This document shows positions 49,765-62,449 of a stretch of DNA of 64,000 nucleotides, in pieces (the stretch's first letter is position 1; each line of letters opens with the position of its first letter). The stretch covers positions 988,061-1,052,060 of the forward strand of contig NW_006763299.1 in assembly GCF_000218685.1 (NCBI RefSeq), read 5' to 3'. The notes below the pieces were generated by a model. That model saw only the letters and a program-made list of their open reading frames with translations, did not search any database and was not told the origin of the DNA. Source of the stretch: Serpula lacrymans var. lacrymans S7.9. Lineage: Eukaryota > Basidiomycota > Agaricomycetes > Boletales > Serpulaceae. The position numbers were made by a program, and so were the translations under genes.

Positions 49765-51370
49765 GTTTCGTGTTCCAGTTCAGAGTTGCATGCACGTATG
49801 TGGCGTGAGAGCTATATCGCTTTCATATTCGTCACATGATGTGTTGTTTTCAGCCCCTGTCCACAAGTACCTTGCCGCACGCTACTAAGAGTACCACAAA
49901 CTAGGTATTTTCTATCAACTCAATCAGAGTTACGATCGTTCTGGTATATGGATAACAAAATGTAGGTGAGTTTGCTTGATTCAATGGACTGCCTTCTTCA
50001 CGCATAATCTCCAAGTCATGTCTCCAAAAGTGCTGTTTAACCTCCGTGTGGCATTAGACTTGACTTCTTGCTAGATTGCTGTCATAAGTATTGGAATGCG
50101 GCATCTTTACCGCAGTCTTGAGTCCTGACGTTTGCTCATTTGGTATCCCTGGTCAGCCAAGTGACAGCGAGGCGCAGATATTCTTGGTTCATGCAGAATT
50201 AAGGAGGGACGAAACATCCACCGAGTCCAGCCCGTTAGGGCTTCACAGGTTTACCCCTTCAAGCTCATATCTCCGTGTCATTTTCACCACAGCTCGAGAT
50301 GTTGACGTGTATTAGATTTCGTCCGGAAGGACAGGGAATTGAAGTGAGTGATCCAGCTGTGTTTCCCTAGGTCCTCGTACACGGGGATCAATGACATGGG
50401 GCGTATAGGGTAACCTTGGGCATAGCAGCTGCTAATATTATATGTAACTCAGAGCGACAATTGGATCAGAGCAATATCCAATTGATAGTTTGGAAATCTA
50501 TCTTTCTACTGTTAACGTTGATTCCTAGGCCTGCTCTCACCGCAATAGCACTGTCCTTATAAGAAGGCAACATGAAGCTAAAAGGAAAGTCATTCCTCGT
50601 TCCTGTGGTGTTGTTAGGTTGTCGTCTTGATAGCAGTGCGACCAGTGTCAGTGGAGGCTAGCTCATCATTCAGTTTCTGTTATGACAGGCTTAAGGCCTG
50701 CATTCTGTCTCGAACTGTGTACCTCGGACACGCATCGGAGGCATGTGGCGAATTCTTGTCCGAAACATAACCGTCACGGATTGGTAATGTCGTGATCATG
50801 ATATCAAATTTGACGACCGGTTTTATATGTCAGCGTCGAGTTTTCCCCCGACTTTCTCCTTGGATTATCGAAGGAAAAAGTTCGCGTAATTGGCGTTGAT
50901 TATTCGTATAGTAGCATGAATACATATCTTGCATTTCCTGCTGGTCCTTCAGCTTGACGATATATGAATGATCAAAATGAGCGCTGAGCCCGGTCTTTAG
51001 ATTTCCTGCAGCCGTGCATTGACTGATCGCAGTAGTGGTGGCAGTGCCGGGTTATACCGGTGTTGTCAGCTTCCGCTTACGTAAATGGGCCTGACACCTG
51101 CATTCTGCTGAACGGGCGTTGCCCTTACAAAGGACTATGCATTTCTGGCTTTGCTAAACACTTGGGACAGCTTCTCTGTATACTATCAGCACCCACGATT
51201 CCCCCTAACGCGCAGGCGCAACATCGCACGCACGAACCTCTTCAATCTGTATCAACCACATTTTCCTCGGTTCAGAACCCTGATTTTGACGCTGGGCAGC
51301 GTCTCCCCAGTTATTCGTTTTGTATCCAACCAGTTCAGCATTGATATAGAAGAAACATCATAGCAATAAT
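49765..51370. promoter_or_regulatory. Divergent intergenic region between COQ3 and CCC2
   Basis: This 1.6-kb gap separates divergently transcribed genes and must hold both promoters. Only short ORFs occur (50091-50315, 51060-51344). TTTGCTCA near 50131 matches the core bound by yeast Mac1 copper regulators, but it is more than 1.2 kb from the CCC2 start and single, so I give it no weight. No repeat or RNA gene found. Confidence 0.4.
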
Positions 51371-54300
51371 ATGTCTGCATTATCCGCAGCGATCTCAAGC
51401 GTCCTAGAGAAGGCCAAAATATCGGCATCACCTTCGGGAGGAGTGGAGCTTCCACTGGCGCAAGATGAACCTCTGGCGACCGCAGAATCTTTTCTCTCGG
51501 ATGTCAATGGATCAGAGAAGTGCGAACTGAGAGTTGAGGGGATGACATGTGGCTCATGTGTCGAGGTAAGAGTGTTCTTAGCCATCATTTTACATCTTTA
51601 CTCACAATCACATTAGTCAATCGAAGGCATGTTAAGGACTCAAGCCGGAATTCATTCCATCAAGGTCGCCTTGTTGGCAGAACGAGCAGTGATCGAATAT
51701 GATCCCAATGTATGGGATACAGACAAGATCATCGGTGTGAGTAAACCTACATTAGGATTTCATCTTATGTCGGAATATCACTAATGCTACTACCACAGGA
51801 AATCTCCGACATAGGATTCGATGCAACCCTCATCCCACTCTCTCGCTCTGACGAGGTAACTCTACGAATATATGGCATGACCTGCTCGTCTTGTACTTCT
51901 ACCGTCGAAACAGGGTTGCGAGAGATGCCAGGAGTCACCAGTGTGGCTGTCTCCCTCACAACAGAGACGGCCAAAGTGGAATTTGATCGTACTCTTGTCG
52001 GCCCAAGGGAGATGGTCGAGCGAATCGAGGAAATGGGGTTCGATGCCATACTTTCGGACCATGAAGACGCCACCCAGAAGCAATCATTGACGAGAGCGAA
52101 GGAGATACAAGAATGGGCCAACAGACTCAAATGGGCTCTCGCCTTCGCTGTGCCTGTATTCTTCATCAGCATGATAGCACATCGCATTCCCTTTCTCCGG
52201 CCAATTGTCAACCTTCGAGTCTACCGCGGTGTCTATCTTGGCGACATCTTACTACTCCTGTTGACAACACCCTCACAGTTCTGGGTTGGCCAAAAATTCT
52301 ATCGAAATGCGTACAAGTCGTTGAAGCACGGGAGTGCAACGATGGATGTTCTAGTCATGCTCGGCACCTCTGCTGCATACTTCTATTCCCTCTTTGCCAT
52401 GCTTTTTGCCATGACCAACGATAATCCCGACTACAGGCCATTCGTCTTTTTTGATACTAGCACTATGTTGATTATGTTTGTCTCGTTGGGTCGCTACTTG
52501 GAGAACCGGGCCAAAGGTAAAACTAGCGCTGCTCTAACTGATCTCATGGCCCTTACACCAACTATGGCTACCATCTATACCGATGCCCCTGTCTGTACAC
52601 AAGAAAAGCGGATTCCCACTGAATTGGTTCAGGTTGGAGATACTGTCAAACTTGTACCAGGGGATAAGGTCCCTGCGGACGGGACCGTCGTGAAGGGCTC
52701 TTCGTCCGTCGACGAAAGCGCTGTGACCGGAGAACCTGTCCCTGCTCTGAAGCAAATCGGAGACAGCGTTATCGGAGGTACCGTGAATGGCCTTGGGACT
52801 TTTGACATGCTCGTCACTCGCGCTGGGAAGGATACAGCTCTTGCGCAGATCGTCAAGCTCGTCGAGGAAGCTCAGACGTCCAAGGCACCGATACAGGCCT
52901 TTGCGGACCGCGTTGCTGGCTACTTCGTCCCTACCGTGATACTACTCTCTGTGATCACGTTTATTGTGTGGATGATCGTCTCCCATGTGATCAGCGACGA
53001 TTCGTTACCGACCATGTTCCGTCGCACTGGCGCGAGTAAGCTTGCCGTTTGCTTGCAGATGTGTATATCTGTTGTCGTCGTCGCCTGTCCTTGTGCACTC
53101 GGTTTGAGCACTCCTACGGCGATCATGGTTGGGACGGGAGTGGGGGCCAAGAATGGTATCCTGATCAAGGGAGGACGGGCGCTCGAGGCTAGTAGATTTA
53201 TCAAGAGAATCGTTTTCGACAAGACGGGCACAGTAACAGAAGGAAAGCTAACCGTCGTCGGAATGACTTGGGCACCTCCGAGCGACACTATCGAGCTCTT
53301 ACCAGAACAAAACGTTGGACCTCAGTCGCTATCCTTCAAATGTGCAGACAACGTGACCTCACGAGCGGCTATCATCTCAATGGTTTCAGCTACTGAGGCT
53401 CTCTCGGAACACCCGCTGGCCAAAGCTATCGCTGTATATGGGCGAGACTTGCTTGCCCAATACGAACTAAATACCCAAGATGTCTCTATCGAGTCTTTCG
53501 AGAGTGTCACTGGATCTGGTGTGAAAGCCGTCATCTCGGCGTCAGGATCGAAGATGACTCTTTACGTTGGTAATGCGCGGTTTATCACCCAATCTGACAA
53601 TGGTTATTTGCCGTCTGCCTTGTCACATTTCGAAGCACAGGAAACTAGTCTAGGACATACGATCATATACGTCTCCATTAGTCGTTCTTCATCGTCGATT
53701 CCAGTCCCTCTGTTGGCGGTATCGCTGTCGGATGCTCCTAAGCCAACCTCCGCTCAAGCTGTGAAAGCTTTGCAAGCGATGGGTATCGAGGTGAACATGA
53801 TGACGGGAGATGGCAAGGCTACTGCATTGGCTGTTGCCAAACAGGTAGGCATCAATCCTGAAGGTGTCTGGGCCAATATGAGTCCGAAAGGAAAGGCATC
53901 TCTGGTGACTGATCTGATGAGTAATGGCGATGGTGTAGCAATGGTGAGTGCTTCCTGTTGCAATTATGAAATGACAATTCAAATATATCTTCAACAGGTG
54001 GGTGACGGTATTAACGACTCCCCCGCGCTGGTTGCAGCGACTGTGGGCATTGCTCTGTCTTCAGGAACATCTGTAGCCATTGAAGCTGCGGATATTGTGC
54101 TCATGCGTTCTGATCTCTTGGATGTCGTTGCCGCGCTCAATCTTTCTCGCAGTATCTTTACGGTCATCAGACGGAACCTCGTATGGGCCTGCATCTATAA
54201 CCTGCTCGGCGTACCACTGGCGATGGGTTTCTTCTTGCCTCTCGGCCTTTACATGCATCCGATGATGGCAGGCGCTGCCATGGCGTTCTCGTCTGTCAGC

Positions 54301-54507
54301 GTGGTCACGAGTTCCTTGCTCCTGAGGTGGTGGACGCGTCCGACGGCGAGCGTGATGCCTGGCGAGACTGTGCATGGCGAGACGATCATGGATAGCGCGC
54401 GAGCGACTGCCAGTGATGCTTGGGGGTCTTTCAGGTCTCTGTTTAGGCTAAGCAGAAAGACCGATGGGTACAGTCAGATACCGGTGGAGATGAGTGAGAA
54501 TGTATAA
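51371..54507 (+). CDS. CCC2: Copper-transporting P1B-type ATPase CCC2
   Basis: Ccc2 pumps Cu+ into the trans-Golgi for loading of copper enzymes such as multicopper oxidases and laccases. Two heavy-metal-binding domains carry GMTCGSC (exon 1) and GMTCSSC. Membrane helices follow, with the copper-site CPC motif in VVVACPCALGLSTPTAIMVG, the phosphorylation motif FDKTGTVTEGKL, SEHPLAKAI, MMTGDGKATALAVAKQVGI and VGDGINDSPALVAATVGIAL. Introns lie at about 51566-51617, 51737-51799 and 53944-53997. The third is 54 bp long and without a stop, so the frame stays open through it, but GT-AG ends and the conserved GVAM-VGDGIND joint show that it is spliced. Laccase candidates are not in the window. Confidence 0.96.
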
Positions 54508-54817
54508 GGTGGAATCTAGTCTGGTTATTTATTTCATTTCTTTCTTGGAATACATCTGTATGCTTCTTGAATATGGGTGGGAGTGTGTCTTTCTATCGTA
54601 TGACGGTCAATGTATAATTTTTTCTGTATCGCAAATTGTCTTTGCATGAGGTTGCAACGCGCTAGCCATGTATGGTTTGTCGCGAATGCTTATAGCGTGA
54701 CACGAACATCTATCCATCCATCTTTTTTAATTTTTGATTTTTCATATCCAAATCCAATAACTCGCCATCGTTGCGCCCAGCGTAATCTCTCGTCGGCAAC
54801 TGCACGCTGGTGTCTCC
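54508..54817. other. CCC2 3' UTR and promoter of the next gene
   Basis: This 310-bp gap is T-rich. It should contain the CCC2 terminator and the promoter of the coiled-coil gene. No distinct motif recognised. Confidence 0.35.
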
Positions 54818-55983
54818 ATGGCTGCCATCGGAAGTGTATTCTTAGGAGATTTCACAAGGCATCGTATCTTTTCGTCCACACCACCATCATCGCCTCCAGC
54901 CAGCGGCCAACCACCCAACCCAATGAGCGCCGCCCTCTCACCGTCCCATTCCCAGCTCGACCTCTCCTCGGTCCCAGAGGCCCCCGCCCAGCACCCACTG
55001 ACGGTGATCACAGACGCCGCCGCCCAACTCGCCCTCGAGGCGGCTGCGGCGACTCAGCCCTTCCAGCCGTCCGCCATCGATCCTGAGCTCTCGCTCGAGC
55101 TGAGGCTGAGGCTGCTGGAGGCGCTTCTTGTCGGTGTGCGGCAGGATGGGAGGGAGAGGAAGGGGAGGGATAAGGTGCCGGAGCTTAAGCATGGGGAGAC
55201 GCTGATACGGCTGACGGAGGATGTGTTGCGTCGGCTCAACACCGTCGTAGAGTCGAACGAGGGTCTGAAGAGATTCATGGATCGCTGTTCGTATCTCGCC
55301 TTTCCCCCTTCCCCCCTGCATCGTGTCCGGAAATGATGATGATACACACATACTCAAGACTCATTTCCACAGATGATCAACATGCCCACCTGCTCACTCC
55401 CTCCTTTGCCCTCGCCGGAACCCTCCCAGCGCCCGCACCAGCCTACGAACACATGTCCCCCGAAGAACTCGACGTCTTCCTCACAGAGATGGAGCCAGAC
55501 ATCCGCGCCGCCGATCGGGACATGCGCGAGATTGAGATGCTGGAGCAGAGGGGCGTGACGGGCGCCGGCAAGCTTTCAGGTAGGCGTCTCGTCTGCCGGT
55601 GGGGGGTGGCGGCATGGTTTGCGCATGCGACTGACACCGTCGTTGCAGAATATCAAACGTACCGACCGCGCCTGGATGCCGTACTTGAAGCTCGCGAGGA
55701 GGACGTGAAGACGGCATCAGCGCTGGAGAAACGCATCGCTGCGCTTATGGAAAAGCATGCTACCCACGTAAGTCTCGCCCCCCCCTCCCCCACCCTCGAT
55801 ACGAGTCGTACACCGTACAAAACCGTGTCTAATGGCTCTCCCCCCCTTATGTTTGCCATCTTGCAGGTAGACGCCCTCTCCGAGCTGTTCGTAGCCTGGG
55901 ACGACGTAATCTCAGAGGCTGAAAACAGGGTGACGAGGCTGGAGCGAGATCGCGAGGAGAGGGTACGGCTTGGATACGAATGA
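54818..55983 (+). CDS. Unrecognised coiled-coil protein
   Basis: The chain starts MAAIGSVFLGDFTRHRIFSS (a second ATG at 54923, MSAALSPSHSQLDL, is also possible). After a Pro/Ala-rich stretch come long helices: LSLELRLRLLEALLVGVRQD, LKHGETLIRLTEDVLRRLNT, MSPEELDVFLTEMEPDIRAA and YQTYRPRLDAVLEAREEDVK. It ends ENRVTRLERDREERVRLGYE. Three introns (about 55289-55371, 55579-55648 and 55769-55866) join in frame. No membrane helix or catalytic motif is seen. It may be a subunit of a larger complex; the helical, short-loop make-up is like dynactin or kinetochore small subunits, but this is a guess. Confidence 0.72.
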
Positions 55984-57030
55984 GCTTCGATGTCGATTTC
56001 GAGACACCACCCGCACCCGCACTCGCGCCCCTCCCCCTTCAAACCGTATCATCGCCATTGGTTTTCCTCAACGTTTTGACTTATTGACATCTTGGCATGC
56101 ATATGCACACCTCTTAGCGCTTAGCATCGACAACACCGGAGTTCGGGGAGACGTGTGTGGTGCGTAGGGACGGCTACGCTGCGAGGTGGATCGTGAAGGG
56201 GGTGTGCGGGAGCTCGATATCGACAATCGGTACGATCGACAGATATATTTCACGCTCGCTTTCCCGCGTTACGCCCCCCCCCCCCTTCCATCCATCATGC
56301 ATACATACCATACCCTCTACTCACATCGCATCGCATCGCACTACCACAACCCCCCCCACATCGCGCACGCTCGCTCATCAATTTGTCAAGAAAATTAATA
56401 TATATACGCCTCATACCTCCGCCTAAGAGATGATCTAGAGAATCTTACAGTACAGTTTTTTCCATAATATTCAGAATTAGTAGAAAGAAAATCGAAAATC
56501 GAAAAAAAAGGAAAGAAGTGAAGAAAATCGAAAAATCGAAAATGAAAAACGCGTTCCCAACTCTCAGAGGGGCCGAGAGAGAGCAATTTGGACTCGAGAA
56601 CACACGATTCCCCAACGAGGTGTCACTAGCACTGGTACAAAAAGTCGAGGGGGTAAAGCAGTATGACAGGATATATCACAAACGAGGTTTTTTGTTGTGT
56701 GTGAAATGAATGGAATGTGAAATTGAATGCGGAATGGAATGGAAAAGAATAAACCGATAAACCAAGTGGGGGCAGCGCGGTAAGTGTCAAAGAAAAAGAA
56801 AAAGGAGGGGATATCAAGGATATCAAGTCGAGGCAAGCATAGAAAGACGAACGAGTGGATAGGGGCGACGACGACGACGAGACCTAAAACACATCGCGAA
56901 ACCCATCATCACCATCGCGAAAAAGAAACAGAAACAGAAACGGAGCAAAGAGAAAGGGTATCGCCAAACCAGCTGTAAGCCCGCAAACACAATGACACGA
57001 CTCTTTCTTTCCCTAATTTTTATCAAGTCA
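55984..57030. repeat. Low-complexity convergent intergenic region
   Basis: It holds the 3' UTRs of two facing genes and several simple tracts: a C-run at about 56274-56284, CATCG/CGCAT repeats near 56325-56340, AAAATCGA-type repeats at about 56488-56540 and ACAGAAACAGAAACGG near 56928. The AT-rich simple sequence contrasts with the GC-rich genes on both sides. No ORF is supported. Confidence 0.55.
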
Positions 57031-60000
57031 TCAATCGCGAGCTACCCAATCAGTACTCCGCGAGACCAGCTCGATCGAGTTGTCCATCGTCCAGAACAAA
57101 CGCTCAGTCGCACTCCTCCCACTCCAGCTCTTCTGGTCTCGCAAGATCATAGCCTACAAAGCAAAAAAAAAGCACGCAGCCACCGTCAGTCATTTTCCAA
57201 ATTCCCAGTTCCCACATCCCCACACTACGAGTCCGAAAGGGAGGGACGAGAAAGAGAAGGAGCACACACCTGCTGAGCCCCAAAATTCCTCTGATCATGC
57301 GCAAACAGCTCCACATTCTCCTCCAACGCCTCCGCCAACACCTGCAAATCCTGCAACATCGCCTGCATCGCCCTCACCGCCGACAGCGTCAATATCTCCT
57401 TCCGATTCCGCACCGTCGCGCCCTCGCTGTTCGGCGCCGGCAGCGTCTTGGAGATCGACTGCAGGACGGTGTGCAGGATCCGCTTCGTCTCGCTCATGAT
57501 CTTTTGGGCCTGGGCGTAGTTCTTGCGCGCGACGAGGACGAGGGCGCGGGTGATCATGTCCGAGGCGAGGAGCTCCATTCGGCGGCGCACGATGACGGGA
57601 TCGGAGGGGCGCGCCTTCGCAGCTTGCTGCTGCTGCGACGAACTAGCCACGGGCAACAGCGTGACCGTCAAAAGGACCGGATGCGCCAACCTCGACACAT
57701 GTTTCCCCGCCGCCGGATCAAAGAACGAGCCATCGACCTCGAACACCGGCACCTCGTCAATCATCCTGTCCATCATCCCCTCCACCAGGTCCGCGCCGTC
57801 GTCGATGGAGAGCGCGTCGAGGCCGAGGCTCTGCACGAACTGGTCTGTCGCGTTCATGGACTGGGAGGCGCCGTGCGAGGGCGAGAGGGGCTTGCGCATG
57901 TCCGTGTTGTCCAGCTCGAGCTCGATCAGCATCTCCTTGCACTCCCCATACCTCAGCTCCCCCACATCGATATCCACATCATGTCCGTCCGACGAGAGGA
58001 TGGACGAGGGGCCGCCAGAGACCTTGCGGATCCTGAACCTCTGTCCGTCCACGATCTTCATGTGCAGCTTCATGTGCAGCAGCCCGATCGACATCATCCC
58101 CCCGACGCACCCGGCGAGACAGCCGCGGAGGTCGTACCAGTCTTTGACGAACGTGTACGTCCCGCTCGTGTGGTTCGACATCAGCCAGAGGGAGGCGGGG
58201 TCGTGAGAGCGGCCGTAGCCGAAGGAGTGGATCGGGATGTTGGCGGCTTCGGCGCGGGCGAGGACGAGGTCCATTTGGGCACGGCGCGTGCTGTCGGCGG
58301 CGTCGCTGACGAGGATCATCCCCGACACGGGGTTGCGCGACTTGCGCTGCAGTACGACGTCCAGACCTGTCATAGTCGTTAGTCGCCATAAATTTTGTAT
58401 CATGTAGAGTAGGAACGCACCATGGTTGACGGCGGTCACCACATCCGTCTTTTCATCCTTTGAAGCCCTCACCAAGAACTCGTCCTCATGTGAATCCTGC
58501 ATGCCGATCATATCAATAAACTTTGACAGCCTCGCCCTGCTCTGCGCCCTCCCCACACACAAATACGGCGTCTTCCGTACGCGACCGCCCGTGCCCACCT
58601 CAAACGTCACCAAGCTCAGCCTATCCTTCACCGCCAACGAGGCCAGCACAAAATCAAGCGACGCCTTGATCACGCGCATCTTCAGGGCGGCCGTACTCGG
58701 GGTCGCGTTGGGTGGCGGGAGTGCCACGATGAGGATGAGGTCGAGGGGCGGGTGGGGGAGGGGCGCGAGGGAGTTGGAGGGTCCGGCGGAGACGTGTGGG
58801 GTGACGAGGCCGGCGGAGGGCTCGAAGTAGCCGAGGACGTCGTCTTCGCCCAGCGTTGTTAGTTTTTGCTGCATCTGGCGCTGGTGAGGCATTGAGCCGT
58901 GTGAGGTGGAAGAAGAGACGGTCGATCGAGAGGAGCCGTTCAAGAGACTGTCCACCGTACTCACCGTCGTCGCCGTGCTCCCGCTCAACACCCTCGCCGC
59001 CTTGCCGCTCCCGCCAAACTCGTCCATGTCGAGGCCGCGATCGTAGCCTTGTTGCTGCTGCTGCTGGAGGTGGAGGGGTGGCGGTCGGTGCTGGAAGGAG
59101 TCGACGAGGGCTTGGATCTGGCTTCTCCATGCTTCGAGGGCGGAGCGTTCTTTGAAGACGAGGATGAAGGAGTCGAGACGCTCGTCCTCCATATCGATGG
59201 TCAGACTCATCTCCCCGGTCGAGGTGCTGGCGGTGACATGCTTGATGTGTCGGACGTAGATGCGGCCCTTGAGCCTGAGTACGCCGCGGGACTGGCTGCT
59301 GGAAGCCGAGGTGGAGGTGGAGGAGTCGTTGAAGGAGGGGGAGGGGAGGAAGCGGCCGAGGGTTCTCTTTTTTTCTTCTACGACGCATATGATGGCCTCC
59401 TTGAAGAGATAGACGAAGAACTCGCGCACGAGGGAGTCGCGGCGGACGGAGAGGAGATCGTACATTTGGAGGGGGCCGAGGCCGGAGAGGGCGTGGCCCT
59501 TCCAGTCGATGATGCGGGTGCGGAGGTCGTCGGTGATGGCGTTGAAGGGCGAGTCTTCGTCCTGTGAATAGTCGTGCTCTGAATGCAAAGGGGCGCGCGG
59601 TTCGGGGTCCGATGGGTACTGTGTGCGTGCACGAATGGCGTCTTCTGGTCTGGGGCTGAGAAGGTGGTCGGTGTCGCGGCGGGGGCTGTAGGCGTCTGGG
59701 ATGACGGGGCCAGGGATGTGGCTCTGTCCCCTGCGGGCTGGGAGCTCGATGACGACGATGCAGGTGAGGGGCTGGCTGACGTCTGGGGTGCGGGAGAGGG
59801 AGGAGAACTCGGGTCTGACCTGGATGGAGGGGGCGACGATGTAGTGGGACTGGTCGGTGCTCGGTGCGGAGCGGACGGAGGCGGCGTGGTCTATTGGGTC
59901 GTCCTCTGTGGGGTCGTAGGGGTGCGGGGTGGACGAGCCCGGTCTGGTGGAGGAGGTGTCGCGGCCGGGGTAGAGGACGGAGGTGTTGCGGCCGTCGACG

Positions 60001-60688
60001 CCGGTGAGCGAGGCGAGTTCTGGAGAGGGTCAGCGAGGGACAAGAAGATAAGAGAGAGACAGACTGTTGCTCTTGCCGCCATCGCCATCGCCGATTTTCA
60101 TGGGTCGTCTGCAGACACCGCAGACGCCGAGGTTGGACTTGCGTGGGACTGCGGATCTGGAGTGGCCTGGGGGAGGGCCGTATACGGCGGTGAAGCAGGC
60201 CTGTGGGAGAAGGTGAGCAGGGGAGAGGAGGAGAGGGGAGAGATAAGGACCTCGTGGAGGGCGTGTGCGCACTCGGGGACGACATGGGGCTTCTCGCCTG
60301 GGAGTCTGAAGCTGAAGCTGAGTGGTTCGAGACAGACGGGACACTCGTCGTCGTCGTCGATGGCGTCGTGGGAGGAGACGACGGGGAGGGGTGCGGGGGG
60401 CATGGGGGCGTAGGGATGGGGGTCGAGGAGGGAGTCGGTGTGTGTGGAGACAGAGTAGGCAGAGTGGAGGGAGGTGGCGGAGTGGGCGCGTGCAGGTTTT
60501 CTGGCAAAGACGCTGTGGAGACCCTTGAAGGTGTTTGACTTGAAGGTGGGCGGTTTGGGGGCAGAGCGAGGAGAGACGTAGGTGGGTGAGAGTGGAACTT
60601 GATGGATCCCTCCCATCATTTCCACCTCCAACGCAGGCACTGGCACTTGCCGCTCTCTCCGCTGCATCCAGTTCGTAGTCCCAACCAT
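57031..60688 (-). CDS. RING - PH - VWA protein, candidate Ste5/Far1-type signalling scaffold
   Basis: Yeast Ste5 and Far1 tether pheromone-pathway proteins with a RING-H2 finger, a PH domain and a VWA-like domain in this order. Here the N-terminus (MVGTTNWMQRRERQ) leads to a RING-H2 finger: CPVCLEPLSFSF, ECAHALHE joined to ACF, then CGVCRRPM. After a disordered Ser/Pro linker comes a PH-like region (LQMYDLLSVRRDSLVREFFV, GVLRLKGRIYVRHIKHVTAS, SFILVFKERSALEAWRSQIQ). A VWA-like domain follows (PPLDLILIVALPPPN, DRLSLVTFEVG, SGMILVSDAADSTRRAQMDL, NIPIHSFGYGRSHDPASLWL) without the metal-binding DxSxS. The C-terminal half is helical. A final exon (57031-57153) joins GAQQ to AMILRDQKSWSGRS and ends DWVARD. 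The domains are well supported; the scaffold role is inferred. Confidence 0.85.
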
Positions 60689-62449
60689 CTCTCGTCTGTC
60701 CTGGTGAGCGAGCGAGAGCAGCGTCTTTGGTCGCTTAGCAGATCGATGCCACTTTCACACCCTTTTCGCTTCCTACATACATGTATCTTGTCTGCACTTT
60801 CATAAATGTGAAATAATAAAACAGGGCGTTGGCCTCGTTCTCCAGTCCAGTCTCAGTTTCCCTCTAACGACCATTGACAGATGGCTGCACCGCTCACCCC
60901 AGCTCAGCTCGCCACTACCCACCACTCGCCGTCTCTTTCAATATTCTCCACCTTCCTCTATCACTGATCCCTGATTCCACACGTCCCATATAATAATACC
61001 CGTTGGCAGCACCCTACCATTCAGTCATCACCCCACACACACGCACCGCACTTGGATCTGCACACAATGTCTCACAGCCATCAAAAAAAAACCGAAAAAA
61101 CGCTTCATTGATACCACCCGCGACTGTTTTGGTATGTTTTGGGATGGGGTGTCTTTTATCGTCGATCCTCCGTCCAGACCTTGGGTTTGTTTTTATTTAC
61201 ATTGATAATGATATCTGTAGACGTAGAACTAGATGCGACCCTCTCGAGTGATAGACTCGCATATCATGGATTCACGCGTCTTCGTCGTTGGACTGTTTTG
61301 TGATTTGTGTAGTCAGTTGCGACGCTGTCACGACGTCGAGCTGATTCCCGAGTATCGTTGCCGATGTTTTCTTTAATGGTGCAATCACGTAGACGCATCT
61401 GAAATCCCATCCAAGACTAAGACCTTTATCTGACTTTAGCATCTGCTTATCGCCTTTGGGCTTTCGTGCTGGGATAATTAACCGAGAACATGTCTTTGCT
61501 GTGCACTGTGCACTTGGATAGAGGTCAGGGCAGTGGTCTCATGCAGTACGATTTTTTGTTTTCGTTTTCTTTCGACGTCGTTTCTTGTTCGAAAAACTTC
61601 CAAGTTCAGTTGCCACTACACCGTGTCAGTGGTACTATCTCAGACTTATGACGTCCTCCCCCCTCCTCTCCAAAGGCCCGAGAGCTGTCCTCCGTCACCG
61701 TCATCTACATGACATCGATCGAGACCCATGAAGCCCGACCAACTCATAGCCGTCGTTCGGGTTCAACGTTCAAACTCAAAAGTTGCAAAATTAAAGGTTT
61801 GTCAATGGCATTCAAGTCACAGCTGCCATCTCCCTTCGTCGCGTCGCTCTCAACTTACGGGTCGACTGACTCGAGCTCTCCACTCGCTCTCGCCTAGCAC
61901 AAGTACGCCGACCCCCAGCGCTACTCCCATACAATACACCGCAAACCACACCCTGAACGGAATAACGACATTTCTCCAAAATAAAACTATGCATCCCAGC
62001 CACATTACTATGCATCATATGCCAATGCGATCAAGACGCTCCCCTATCAGATAAGATGACTCACCTCCTCTCAGCCCTATTACACAACACGATCTCACCT
62101 TGCCTTCCTTCCCCGCCGTCAAGCCGCACACCCCTTCGTATTTGCTGCACCATGCCATGCCGCTGAGCTTTCGTCATCCTTCCTGCCTTCCGCCCTTCTC
62201 TTCGCCTTCCGAGTCTCACACACACCCCGGGCCAGCGCACTCTTTTGTGTCAGTCTTTAGACCGGGGCATGACTCATTTTATGCTTTCTTTAGCAGTGCG
62301 CTGTCTCGTAGAAGGTCCAGGGTCAGACTCGGACTCATATTGCGAGTATGTATAAAACGTCCCCTCACAGATCACCCGTTCTCATCTCATCCCAAGCTCA
62401 ATTTCACCATCCCAACTCACCCCACAACCGCACACCCACCCTCTTAACC
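60689..62449. promoter_or_regulatory. Divergent intergenic region with a TATA box for the DOPA-dioxygenase-type gene
   Basis: This 1.76-kb gap must hold the promoters of two divergent genes. TATAAAA at 62351-62357 lies about 99 bp before the ATG at 62450. A C/T-rich stretch runs before that ATG, as is common in basidiomycete promoters. ORFs here are short and Pro/His/Ser-rich and look like chance readings. Confidence 0.5.

Noticed and set aside
50125..50140. Copper-responsive Mac1-like site for CCC2
   Set aside because: A single octamer more than 1.2 kb from the start codon is expected by chance and has no supporting second site.
56274..56540. C-run and AAAATCGA tracts as a functional element
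   Set aside because: Simple-sequence tracts in a convergent 3' region; no structure beyond ordinary microsatellite drift was seen.
57297..58382. 361-aa plus-strand ORF opposite the RING-PH-VWA gene
   Set aside because: Arg/His/Leu-rich antisense shadow in GC-rich sequence; the minus strand has the VWA domain and consistent splice sites.
58654..60507. 617-aa minus-strand ORF rich in Pro, Arg and His
   Set aside because: It lies in another frame over the RING-PH-VWA gene. Its low-complexity Pro/Arg/His composition is typical of shadow frames in GC-rich DNA, while the overlapping frame has real domains.
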